The notes under the pieces are model-generated. The model was not told the DNA's origin, ran no database searches, and saw only the letters and a program-made list of their open reading frames with translations. The translations under genes were made by a program, and so were the position numbers. A stretch of DNA of 64,000 nucleotides. It comes from Corynebacterium tuberculostearicum SK141. GTDB lineage: Bacteria > Actinomycetota > Actinomycetes > Mycobacteriales > Mycobacteriaceae. This document shows positions 17,345-26,448 of the stretch, one piece after another; position 1 is the stretch's first letter; the number at the start of each line of letters is the position of its first letter. The stretch lies in the NCBI RefSeq assembly GCF_000175635.1, contig NZ_ACVP01000012.1, positions 186,001-250,000 on the forward strand. The letters are read 5' to 3'.

Positions 17345-19198
17345 CTAATTCACATGGCCATCGACCGCGCGCACCGCGCCGCGATCGGCAGAGGTGGCCA
17401 TGGCTGCATACGCACGCAGCGCCTTAGTGAACGGTCGGTTGCGGCTCACTGGGGTCCAGGGGCGCTCGCGCTGTTCTTGGGCAGCGCGGCGGCGCTCCAG
17501 CACGTCCTCGTCCACATCCAGGGTTAGTTCGCGTTCGTGGATATTGATTGTGATGGTGTCGCCATTTTCGATGAGCCCGATAAGGCCCTGGTGGGCTGCC
17601 TCCGGGGAGATATGGCCGATGGAAAGGCCTGAGGTGCCGCCGGAAAAGCGGCCGTCGGTAATCAAGGCGCATGCCTTTCCCAAACCGGCGCCTTTCAGGA
17701 AGGAGGTGGGGTGGAGCATCTCCTGCATACCCGGGCCGCCGGACGGGCCTTCATAGCGAATGACCACCACGTCGCCCGGCTGAACTTCCTTGTTCAGGAT
17801 TATCGATACGGCCTCTTCCTGGGATTCGACCACACGGGCAGGTCCAGAGAATGTCCACAGCTCTTCTTCAACGCCCGCTGCCTTGACGATGGCCCCGTCT
17901 GGAGCCAGGTTTCCGCGCAGGACAACTAGGCCGCCGTCGGAAGAAAAGGCGTGATCGGCGTCGTGAATGCAGCCATTGGCGGCGTCAGTGTCGAGCTCGT
18001 CCCAGCGGTTGGATTGGGAAAAGGGTTCGGTAGTGCGCACGCCGCCCGGCGCGGCGTAGTACAGTTCGCGAGCCTCATCGGTGGCGTGCGGGTTGCGGAT
18101 ATCCCAGTCATCGAGCCACTGCTCGGCGTTGTCGTATAGCGCCGTATGCACCTTCAAGTTCAGGTGCCCGGCGCGGCGAAGCTCTCCCAAGATAGCGGGG
18201 ATACCGCCGGCGCGGTGGACATCCTCAATGTGGTAGGTGCCATTGGGCGCGACCTTGGACAGGCAGGGCACGCGGTAGGAGATGTCATTAATGTCATCGA
18301 GGGTGAAATCCACCTCGCCCTCCTGTGCGGCCGCGAGCGTGTGCAGGATGGTGTTGGTGGATCCGCCCATGGCCATGTCAAGCGCCATGGCATTGGTGAA
18401 GGCTTCCTTGGTAGCGATATTGTGGGGGAGAACGGATTTGTCCTCCTCGCCGTAATAGCGGCGGCACATATCGACGATGGTGGAGCCGGCCTTTTCAAAA
18501 AGGCTGCGGCGAGCCGTGTGGGTGGCCAGGGTGGTGCCGTTGCCGGGCAGCGCCAAGCCGAGTGCCTCGGTCAGACAGTTCATGGAATTGGCGGTAAACA
18601 TGCCGGAACAGGAGCCGCAGGTGGGGCAGGCGGATTCCTCGACCTGGGTCAAGCCTTCATCAGATACCGCGTCATTAGCGGAGGCGGTGATGGCGGTGAT
18701 GAGGTCGGTGGGGGCGTGGGCAACGCCATCGACTACGACGGCTTTGCCGGCCTCCATCGGTCCACCCGAGACGAAAATGGTGGGAATGTTCAGGCGCAGT
18801 GCCGCATTGAGCATGCCCGGGGTGATCTTATCGCAATTGGAGATGCATACCAGGGCGTCGGCAGTGTGGGCATTGGCCATGTACTCGATGGAATCGGAGA
18901 TGATTTCGCGCGAAGGCAGCGAGTAGAGCATGCCGCTGTGTCCCATGGCGATGCCATCATCGACGGCGATGGTATTGAATTCCTTGGGCACGCCGCCAGC
19001 CTCGCGCACGGCGTCGGCGACGATATCGCCAACGTTTTTGAGATGTACGTGGCCGGGGACGAATTGGGTGTAGGAGTTGGCGATGGCGACGATCGGTTTG
19101 CCAAAGTCATTTTCCTTGGTGCCGGTGGCCCGCCAGAGGGCGCGGGCGCCAGAGGCTTGGCGGCCGACGGTAGTTACTTTTGAACGCAGCGGGAACAT
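17345..19198 (-). CDS. ilvD: dihydroxy-acid dehydratase
   Basis: A 617-residue iron-sulfur enzyme of isoleucine/valine synthesis that dehydrates 2,3-dihydroxy acids to 2-oxo acids; the product also feeds leucine and pantothenate. Cluster and metal ligands are seen in [12 protein letters not shown] (near residue 122) and [24 protein letters not shown] (near 195), and the C-terminal [20 protein letters not shown] is conserved. Length is normal. It is transcribed away from ilvBNC and separated from it by one small gene. Confidence 0.97.
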   Translation of the reverse strand: MFPLRSKVTTVGRQASGARALWRATGTKENDFGKPIVAIANSYTQFVPGHVHLKNVGDIVADAVREAGGVPKEFNTIAVDDGIAMGHSGMLYSLPSREIISDSIEYMANAHTADALVCISNCDKITPGMLNAALRLNIPTIFVSGGPMEAGKAVVVDGVAHAPTDLITAITASANDAVSDEGLTQVEESACPTCGSCSGMFTANSMNCLTEALGLALPGNGTTLATHTARRSLFEKAGSTIVDMCRRYYGEEDKSVLPHNIATKEAFTNAMALDMAMGGSTNTILHTLAAAQEGEVDFTLDDINDISYRVPCLSKVAPNGTYHIEDVHRAGGIPAILGELRRAGHLNLKVHTALYDNAEQWLDDWDIRNPHATDEARELYYAAPGGVRTTEPFSQSNRWDELDTDAANGCIHDADHAFSSDGGLVVLRGNLAPDGAIVKAAGVEEELWTFSGPARVVESQEEAVSIILNKEVQPGDVVVIRYEGPSGGPGMQEMLHPTSFLKGAGLGKACALITDGRFSGGTSGLSIGHISPEAAHQGLIGLIENGDTITINIHERELTLDVDEDVLERRRAAQEQRERPWTPVSRNRPFTKALRAYAAMATSADRGAVRAVDGHVN

Positions 19199-19250
19199 GG
19201 TTTTCAGTCACCATTCCTTCAAGGATGTGGGGGGAGTGTAGGCGGCGTAT

Positions 19251-19793
19251 TTAGTTTTCGGCCGAAGGCTTGAGCTCGGGGTGGCGCTCGAGGTAGTCCT
19301 CATACTCTTCTTTGCTGAGGAGGACTTGTTGGCCGTCACGGTGGACAATTACCACCTTGTCATCTGCCGCTTCACGGCCCTGGGTAAGGGCGTCAGGGAT
19401 GCGGCCGCGGGAGGCCTCCGAAAGTCGCGGGAGCGAGTTAAAGGTAACGCCGGGCAGGCTGTGCTCCGCGCCGGCCTTGGTGCGGGCGAAGGTGCGGGCG
19501 CGTTGGAAGCCGATTCCGGCAAAATCGTCCCATGCGATCTGGATATTTTTCCGGAATGCGTAAGAGATAGCGATTCCAGATTCGGAGACTTTTGTGCGGG
19601 ATTTTATGACCCACCACAATCCGAGGATGGGGATTATGAACAGCCATGCGAGGTATTTGGGGGCCCATCCGATGCTCAGCAGAGCAATGGCGGACAGGAT
19701 GAGGATGCCCAAGATGTGATCGCGGGATGGCTTGAAAACCTCTGCCTGGGTGGTGGACTGACGAGGTTGGTTGTCCTTAGGTGGTGGAGTCAT
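19251..19793 (-). CDS. PH-domain membrane protein
   Basis: A 180-residue protein with two close hydrophobic segments (ILGILILSAIALLSIGWAP and LAWLFIIPILGLWWVI) and then a domain starting SRTKVSESGIAISYAFRKNIQIAWDDFAGIGF, which is the pattern of bacterial PH-like (bPH2) domains near corynebacterial ilv genes. The tail LSKEEYEDYLERHPEL is charged. Function unknown. ATG 19793; a TTG three codons upstream is in frame. Confidence 0.75.
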   Translation of the reverse strand: MTPPPKDNQPRQSTTQAEVFKPSRDHILGILILSAIALLSIGWAPKYLAWLFIIPILGLWWVIKSRTKVSESGIAISYAFRKNIQIAWDDFAGIGFQRARTFARTKAGAEHSLPGVTFNSLPRLSEASRGRIPDALTQGREAADDKVVIVHRDGQQVLLSKEEYEDYLERHPELKPSAEN

Positions 19794-19849
19794 AGTGTGC
19801 AAGCCTAATTCACTAAGGCCGGCAAGGGCGAACCTATTTTTCAGGCGTG

Positions 19850-19864
19850 TCCCACCAGGTGGGA
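19850..19864. promoter_or_regulatory. 15-bp palindrome upstream of the ilv promoter
   Basis: TCCCACC-A-GGTGGGA is a perfect dyad 50 bases ahead of the ilv -10 box and 57 bases ahead of the divergent PH-domain gene. It may be an operator for either. Confidence 0.4.
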
Positions 19865-19913
19865 ATCGGATCCCAAAAGGGGGTAATTACCACGAGTGCA
19901 ATACCTATCAATG

Positions 19914-19919
19914 TATAGT
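19914..19919 (+). promoter_or_regulatory. -10 box of the ilvBNC operon
   Basis: TATAGT stands seven bases before the ATG of the leader peptide, so the ilv message probably begins at that ATG. Confidence 0.6.
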
Positions 19920-19926
19920 CAGGCCC

Positions 19927-19968
19927 ATGATCATTATTCGACTTCAGGCAGTACCAACGCGGTGGTGA
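19927..19968 (+). CDS. ilv leader peptide
   Basis: A 13-codon reading frame, MIIIRLQAVPTRW, with three Ile, one Leu and one Val codon directly after the start. It is followed by a GC-rich region and the hairpin at 20014-20031, then ilvB. This is the layout of transcription attenuation of ilvBNC described in C. glutamicum: shortage of charged Ile-, Leu- or Val-tRNA stalls the ribosome and prevents the terminator. Confidence 0.75.
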   Translation: MIIIRLQAVPTRW

Positions 19969-20013
19969 CCGCGACGCTTCATGACGTCGACGCATTTCGC
20001 CTCCGCAGACAGA

Positions 20014-20031
20014 AAAGCCCGCGGGGGCTTT
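20014..20031 (+). terminator. attenuator hairpin of the ilv operon
   Basis: AAAGCCC pairs with GGGCTTT around a four-base loop (CGCG...G). Only GTTC follows, so the T-run is weak. The long GC-rich stretch between the leader peptide and this stem offers the competing structure. Confidence 0.55.
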
Positions 20032-20101
20032 GTTCATATCTGGAGCCGGTGCCAATGATGATCAGGACCTGTAATAGACCATTCCAAGGAGCACATTAAC
20101 C

Positions 20102-21953
20102 GTGGTTACGACAACTTCGCCCACGCCCGCTTCGGTGGCTGCAGCCTCACGCGCCCACGCTCCGGAGCGGATGAGTGGTGCTCACGCCATTGTCCGCACT
20201 CTCGAAGACTTGGGAACCGATATCGTCTTCGGCATTCCAGGCGGTGCCGTGCTTCCTCTATACGATGCCTTGCACACCTCGACCAAGCTGCGCCATGTGC
20301 TCACCCGCCATGAGCAGGGTGCCGGCCACGCCGCCGAAGGATATGCCCAAGCTTCCGGCAAGGTAGGCGTATGCATTGCCACCTCCGGGCCGGGTGCGAC
20401 CAACTTGGTGACAGCGCTTGCCGACGCCAACCTGGACTCCGTTCCCATCGTCGCCATCACCGGCCAGGTGGGCAGCAACCTCTTGGGAACCGATGCCTTC
20501 CAAGAGGCCGATATTCGCGGCGTGACGATGCCGATTACCAAGCACAACTACATCGTGACGGAACCGAGCCAGATTCCAGCTGCCATTGCAGCCGCATTCC
20601 ATCTGGCGTCTACGGGCCGTCCGGGGCCGGTCTTGGTGGATATCCCGAAGGACGTGCAAAACGGTGAATTGGAATATTCTTTCCCGGCTACGTTTGAACT
20701 GCCCGGATATAAACCGACGACCAAGCTGCACCATCGCCAGATCGTGCAAGCGGTTGAGCTCATTGCACAGGCAGAAAAGCCGGTCATCTATGCCGGCGGC
20801 GGTGTCATCAAAGCCGAGGCGGCCAAGGAGTTGCGCGAGTTTGCGGAATTTTCCGGAATCCCTGTCGTGACTACGCTCATGGCCTTGGGGGCCTTCCCGG
20901 AATCTCATCCGCTCCACATGGGTATGCCGGGCATGCATGGCACCGTCCCTGCAGTTGCGGCCATGCAGCGAGCTGACCTGTTGATTACTATCGGCGCGCG
21001 ATTTGATGATCGAGTAACCGGTGATACCTCCACTTTTGCTCCTGAGGCCCAGGTAATTCATGCTGATATTGACCCGGCTGAAATTGGGAAACTCCGCGAC
21101 GTTGCCGTGCCAATCGTGGGTGATGCCCGCAACGTGTTGGCAGGTCTCTTAAAGGAGTCCCGCAAGAACTCCGCGGTGAAATCTCCGGAAGTAGGCCCAT
21201 GGCGGGATTACCTCGATGGGCTCAAGGAACGGTTCCCCCGTGGCTATGATCCCACTCCGGATGGGCAGCTCAATCCCCAATTTGTGTTGGAAAAGCTGAG
21301 TGAAACCGTAGGTCCTGAGGCTATCTACTGTGCCGGTGTGGGACAGCACCAGATGTGGTCGGCACAGTTCATTGATTTTGAGCATCCACGCTCTTGGATC
21401 AACTCCGGCGGTGCCGGAACCATGGGCTATGCCGTGCCGGCGGCCCCTTGGTGCCAAGGTAGCATGCCCGGATAAAGAAGTATGGGCGATTGACGGTGAC
21501 GGTTGCTTCCAAATGACCAATCAGGAGCTCACCACCGCGGCATTGGAGGGCTTTCCGTTTAAGGTTGCCGTCATTAACAACGGCAACCTCGGCATGGTCC
21601 GTCAGTGGCAGACACTGTTCTTTAATGAGAACTACTCCAATACCAAGCTGCGAGAACGAGATGTCTATACCCCAGACTTCGTCCGCCTGGCAGAGGCGCT
21701 GGGATGCGAGGCCATCCGAGTCACCTGTGAGGAAGAAGTAGTGCCGGCCATTGAACGGGCCCGCGCAATCAATGACCGCCCAGTGGTCCTTGACTTCATC
21801 GTTGGTGAAGATGCCCAGGTCTGGCCAATGATTGGCGGTGGGGCGTCTAACGAAGAAATTCAATATGCCCGTGGCTTGCGCCCGCTTTTTGCTGACAATG
21901 AATCGGCAGCAGAAGCTCCTGCCGATATCGACGAGACTATCCAGGAGGTATAG
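20102..21953 (+). pseudogene. ilvB: acetolactate synthase large subunit, broken by a 1-base frameshift
   Basis: The first 447 codons encode a normal AHAS catalytic subunit: [13 protein letters not shown], the cofactor Glu in [40 protein letters not shown]. At CCCC (21444-21447) the frame slips; one C too many turns the conserved AALGAK into APWCQG and gives a stop at 21473-21475. The +1 frame continues with [17 protein letters not shown] (thiamine diphosphate motif), [12 protein letters not shown] and [11 protein letters not shown] to 21953. Removing one C restores a full-length protein of about 617 residues. It is either a sequencing error or a real loss of the only AHAS in the window. The start is GTG 20102 after AAGGAG. 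Confidence 0.93.
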
Positions 21954-21955
21954 GC

Positions 21956-22474
21956 ATGGCACCCAGTGACGTTTCCCGGCATACTTTGTCGGTCCTGGTA
22001 GAAGACGTAGAGGGAATTTTGTCGCGCGTGACCGGCATGTTTTCCCGGCGTGGATACAGCATCATTTCGCTGGTTTCTGCCCAAACGGAAAATCCAGGGA
22101 TTAACCGGTTAACCATCGTGGTCGATGCTTCCGAAAGAATTATGGAACAGGTGACCAAGCAGCTCAACAAGATTGTGCCGGTCATCAAGGTGGTGGAGCT
22201 CGAAGCGGACTCGACCGTGGCGCGAGCCCTGATGCTGGTCAAGGTGGCTGCGAATAACGCCAATCGGCCGCAGGTGGTCGATGCCGTTAATATCTTCCGT
22301 GCCCGTGTGGTAGACGTGGCACAAGAATCAGTGGTGGTGGAGGCCACTGGTACCCCTGGAAAGCTGGCGGCCCTTCTCGATGTCCTGGAGCCATTCGGTG
22401 TGCTCGAGCTGGTGCAGTCTGGTGACGTGGCCTTGGGGCGTGGTCCGAAGGCGATGGCACCCCCGCGAAATTAA
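21956..22474 (+). CDS. ilvN: acetolactate synthase regulatory subunit
   Basis: A 172-residue protein with an N-terminal ACT domain (HTLSVLVEDVEGILSRVTGM, then RRGYSIISLVSAQTENPGINRLTIVV) and a C-terminal domain. It activates IlvB and makes it sensitive to valine, leucine and isoleucine. The ATG lies two bases after the ilvB stop, with AGGAGG inside the end of ilvB. The frame is intact, in contrast to ilvB. Confidence 0.96.
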   Translation: MAPSDVSRHTLSVLVEDVEGILSRVTGMFSRRGYSIISLVSAQTENPGINRLTIVVDASERIMEQVTKQLNKIVPVIKVVELEADSTVARALMLVKVAANNANRPQVVDAVNIFRARVVDVAQESVVVEATGTPGKLAALLDVLEPFGVLELVQSGDVALGRGPKAMAPPRN

Positions 22475-22475
22475 A

Positions 22476-22526
22476 TCCCACTATATGAACACTATGTCTC
22501 GCATAGTGGTATAGTGTTAGGTGGGA
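22476..22526. promoter_or_regulatory. ilvC promoter with nested inverted repeats
   Basis: CACTATA (22479-22485) matches TATAGTG (22510-22516), and CACTATG (22490-22496) matches CATAGTG (22502-22508). TCCCAC (22476) and GTGGGA (22521) form a third, outer pair. TATAGT (22510-22515) is the likely -10 box of ilvC. The four related heptamers look like half-sites of an operator. As RNA, the same bases form a hairpin at the end of ilvN. Confidence 0.6.
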
Positions 22527-22540
22527 CGTTGATTCATTGA

Positions 22541-23587
<1,047 letters not shown>

Positions 23588-23612
23588 GAATAAAAGGCGG
23601 CGTCTATAGTGC

Positions 23613-23650
23613 ACACCCACGGTGAACAGGCATGTTTACCGTGGGTTTTG
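23613..23650 (+). terminator. terminator of ilvBNC
   Basis: CCCACGGT and ACCGTGGG form the stem, followed by TTTTGCC. Confidence 0.8.
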
Positions 23651-23690
23651 CCTTATTTGTGTCAGGTAAAACTCCGGTGCGGGGAGTAGG

Positions 23691-25490
23691 ATGAGGGCCA
23701 TGGGTTTTACGACGCCAAGCTATGACCTCAAAGACCTCTTTGCACGAATTGATCGCGGGGATATCCAGTTACCTGACTTCCAGCGCAGCTATGCCTGGGA
23801 TGAAGATCGTATTCGATCTCTTATTGTTTCCGTGCTGCGCGGCTATCCCATCGGCGCGCTCATGGCTCTTGACACCCGAAACGAAAAGATGCGCTTTCGT
23901 CCCCGTACCCTTGCGGGCGCACCTGACACTGGCGTCGACCCCGGCTTGCTCCTTTTAGACGGGCAGCAGCGCCTGACCACCCTGTATCACTGCTTCAACG
24001 GCGAGGGCTTCGTAGACACCACTGACTTCCGCAAGAAGAAGATTCACCGCCGCTTCTTTATCGATATTCGCGCGGCCGTTCGCGGAGATCTAATGCCGGA
24101 TGATGCCATCTTCGCGGTCAATCAAGACGGAAAGATTCGCTCGCACTTTGCACCAGCAATTGAGGGCGATATCCTAACGCGCGAAGATGCGCTAGAGAAT
24201 ATGTGCATTCCCGTGGCTTCTCTGCTCAGTGAAGACGGCGTCGGCATGCTTTTTGAACTTGCGGCGACCAAACAGGAATACAGCGCGGAACTGGCTGCCT
24301 TTAATAATCGCATCATTCGGCCATTGTCCGGTTATGACCTGCCAATGATTCGACTTTCCCGCGAGACGGAGCGAGCCGGCATCGGCTCGATTTTTGCCCA
24401 AGCGAACTCGGCCGGCTTGCAGATGGACGTGTTCGATCTGCTCACTGCCGTCTTTGCCTCTGAGGACCCCAGCTTCCACTTGGCCGCTGATTGGCAAGAA
24501 GTGGAAAAGGATCTGCGTAAGTCCCCAGCCTTGGATGGAATTGGGCGCACCGAGTTCCTCTCTGCAGTATCGCTTCTGGTCTCCGGTGAAAAGGGCTGTG
24601 CAGGTGGCCAGCGCGAGGATATTTTGAAGTTGTCATTGGCGGAGTACAAGTCGGCAGCCAACGATCTGCGCATTACCTTCCGTGAGGTATCAGAGTTCTT
24701 GGCGCAGCGCTGCATCCTCAGCATGGATCAGGTTCCGTTTAATGAGCAGATTGTTCCCCTGGCAGTCATTATCGCCCGCCTGGCCAAGCGCGGGGGAGCG
24801 CTTTCTACCGAGCAGTCCTGGAACCGCATCAACCAATGGTTCTGGTGTGGCGTCTTTGGCGAGCTCTACGGCTCTTCTGCAGTGCAGCTGCGTGCAGCTC
24901 GCGACGTAGATGAGGTCACCGAATGGGTAGCCGGTGCAACGGATGAGACGCCGAAGACCGTCGCTGATGCCACCTTCCGTGAATCCCGGCTGCTTTCCGT
25001 AGATGGCAAAGATGGCGTATGGCACGGACTCTATGCCCTCCTTATGGCGCGCGGCGCGAAGGACTGGCGCACCGGAAAGGCCTTCACCCGGCATACCTTT
25101 GAAGAGCTCAAGCCAGGCTTTTTCCCTGTATTCCCGCTCAATTGGTGCAAGCGTCACGGAGTTGATCCCGTCTTGGCGGAGTCGGTGATGAACTACACCC
25201 CGATGGGCAAACGAACCGAGGTAGTGCTCGACGGTTTCGCCCCCAACCGCTACCTACCTCGCGTTCAGTCCAAGTCCATCATGGAAGATGCGCAATTTGA
25301 TGAGGTGCTAGCATCCCACGAAATGGACCTGGACTTCCTGCGCGCATCACAGCCGCGTGAATTCCTTGCGGACCGCCGTCACCGTTTCTTGGGCATTGTG
25401 GAATATGCTTTAGGTAAACCCGTTATCCGCGATGTGGATGAAGCAAACCTTTTTGGTGGAGAGGAAGGTCCGCAAGCTTTTGATCGCTAA
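23691..25490 (+). CDS. DUF262 protein with degenerate C-terminal HNH-like domain
   Basis: A 599-residue protein. The N-terminal DUF262 domain is clear: YDLKDLFARIDRGDIQLPDFQR, YPIGALMALD and the signature LLDGQQRLTTL near residue 86. This fold is the NTP-handling part of GmrSD-type restriction enzymes. The C-terminal part aligns by eye with DUF1524 nuclease domains (FPVFPLNWCKRHGVDP, then FAPNRYLPRV and EYALGKPVIRD), but the His-His-Ile-Phe-Pro motif reads FFPVFP and the usual Asn is missing, so nuclease activity is doubtful. Two ATGs (23691, 23700) are possible. Confidence 0.8.
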   Translation: MRAMGFTTPSYDLKDLFARIDRGDIQLPDFQRSYAWDEDRIRSLIVSVLRGYPIGALMALDTRNEKMRFRPRTLAGAPDTGVDPGLLLLDGQQRLTTLYHCFNGEGFVDTTDFRKKKIHRRFFIDIRAAVRGDLMPDDAIFAVNQDGKIRSHFAPAIEGDILTREDALENMCIPVASLLSEDGVGMLFELAATKQEYSAELAAFNNRIIRPLSGYDLPMIRLSRETERAGIGSIFAQANSAGLQMDVFDLLTAVFASEDPSFHLAADWQEVEKDLRKSPALDGIGRTEFLSAVSLLVSGEKGCAGGQREDILKLSLAEYKSAANDLRITFREVSEFLAQRCILSMDQVPFNEQIVPLAVIIARLAKRGGALSTEQSWNRINQWFWCGVFGELYGSSAVQLRAARDVDEVTEWVAGATDETPKTVADATFRESRLLSVDGKDGVWHGLYALLMARGAKDWRTGKAFTRHTFEELKPGFFPVFPLNWCKRHGVDPVLAESVMNYTPMGKRTEVVLDGFAPNRYLPRVQSKSIMEDAQFDEVLASHEMDLDFLRASQPREFLADRRHRFLGIVEYALGKPVIRDVDEANLFGGEEGPQAFDR

Positions 25491-26385
25491 ATCTGTGCGC
25501 TTGGCCGCTACAGTGCTTGTTGCTTCCCTAGCGCTAGCAGCCTGTGGCACTCCGGTCACAGAATCCAAGCTGGTCAGGCGTGGTCTATCCGATCTGGATG
25601 AGTCCGAAATCGATCTCAGCAAGGCCAAGGCGGAAAACCAAAACCGTCTTATTGATCCGAAATTTGATGGCAAGTTGGTCATTGTTAATGACCCCATTGG
25701 AATTGAAGCCAGCCGACTATTTTTTGAAGATTCGGATTCGCTTGTCCTTTTTGCTCCGGACGATAAATCTATTCTTCGTGCAGCAACCTTGGCGGTAAAC
25801 CAGCATTTGCCAGCGGTGCAGTATGACGATGCTAGGCGTTTGGAGATCCATAAGTTGCTCACGGACTTGGGAGTAAGTCGCTTGGTGGTAGTAGGTGACG
25901 TGCCGTGGACGAAAACCTCTGGTGAATTCAGCGTGATCAAGGATCCAGGAACGCATAAGGCACTAGGGGAGTTCACGGCATTCCAATATGGTTCCAAGGT
26001 GGTAGCCTCGCCGGAGCAGATGGTAAAGGATATTGCACGGCTGGATAAGACTCCCCATATGGAGCTGCGTCCTGCCTGGGTGCCGTATGAAGGCGAACTC
26101 GATGCCGGAGAGGAAAAGAACCAACCCATCCCAGCACAGTCCCGCAGGGACGGTCAGATGGCGCCAAATATCGTTGCCACTAAGGATAGTCCCATCGCGA
26201 ACGTTATTACTGCGGCAGCCTACGGTGGAAGAGTTTTGGTCGTGCCGACTGCCGATCCGCTAGCGGATAAGCACAGCATGGCTGCTGTTGCGGGCCTTGA
26301 GGACGGCGCCTTAGTAGCTTTGGGGCCGGAATTCGGTCGAGTGAAAGAATTTAAGGCAAAAATCAAGCAGGGCACTCCTGACTGA
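25480..26385 (+). CDS. lipoprotein, possibly with cell-wall-binding repeat 2-like fold
   Basis: A protein of about 301 residues with a lipoprotein signal: a basic start, VRLAATVLVASLALAACG, and Cys near residue 22. The mature part shows two similar blocks, SLVLFAPDDKSILRAATLAVNQHLPA ... LGVSRLVVVGDV and GRVLVVPTADPLADKHSMAAVAGL ... GALVALGPEFG, reminiscent of the cell-wall-binding repeat 2 family. Start is uncertain: TTG 25480, GTG 25495 and ATG 25438 are in frame. It overlaps the end of the DUF262 gene and is probably cotranscribed. Confidence 0.65.
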   Translation: MIAKSVRLAATVLVASLALAACGTPVTESKLVRRGLSDLDESEIDLSKAKAENQNRLIDPKFDGKLVIVNDPIGIEASRLFFEDSDSLVLFAPDDKSILRAATLAVNQHLPAVQYDDARRLEIHKLLTDLGVSRLVVVGDVPWTKTSGEFSVIKDPGTHKALGEFTAFQYGSKVVASPEQMVKDIARLDKTPHMELRPAWVPYEGELDAGEEKNQPIPAQSRRDGQMAPNIVATKDSPIANVITAAAYGGRVLVVPTADPLADKHSMAAVAGLEDGALVALGPEFGRVKEFKAKIKQGTPD

Positions 26386-26400
26386 ACTACACTTCCTTGA

Positions 26401-26419
26401 CACGCGGGCAACCCGCGTG
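26401..26419 (+). terminator. hairpin between the lipoprotein gene and serA
   Basis: CACGCGGG-CAA-CCCGCGTG is a perfect eight-pair hairpin, followed after seven bases by ATTTTATTT. Likely a terminator of the lipoprotein gene. Confidence 0.6.
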
Positions 26420-26448
26420 CACCGCATTTTATTTAAGCGAAGGAAGAT

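Noticed and set aside
18146..19183. A 345-codon plus-strand frame opposite ilvD.
   Set aside because: Gly/Val/Asp-rich antisense product of a conserved gene; no domain.
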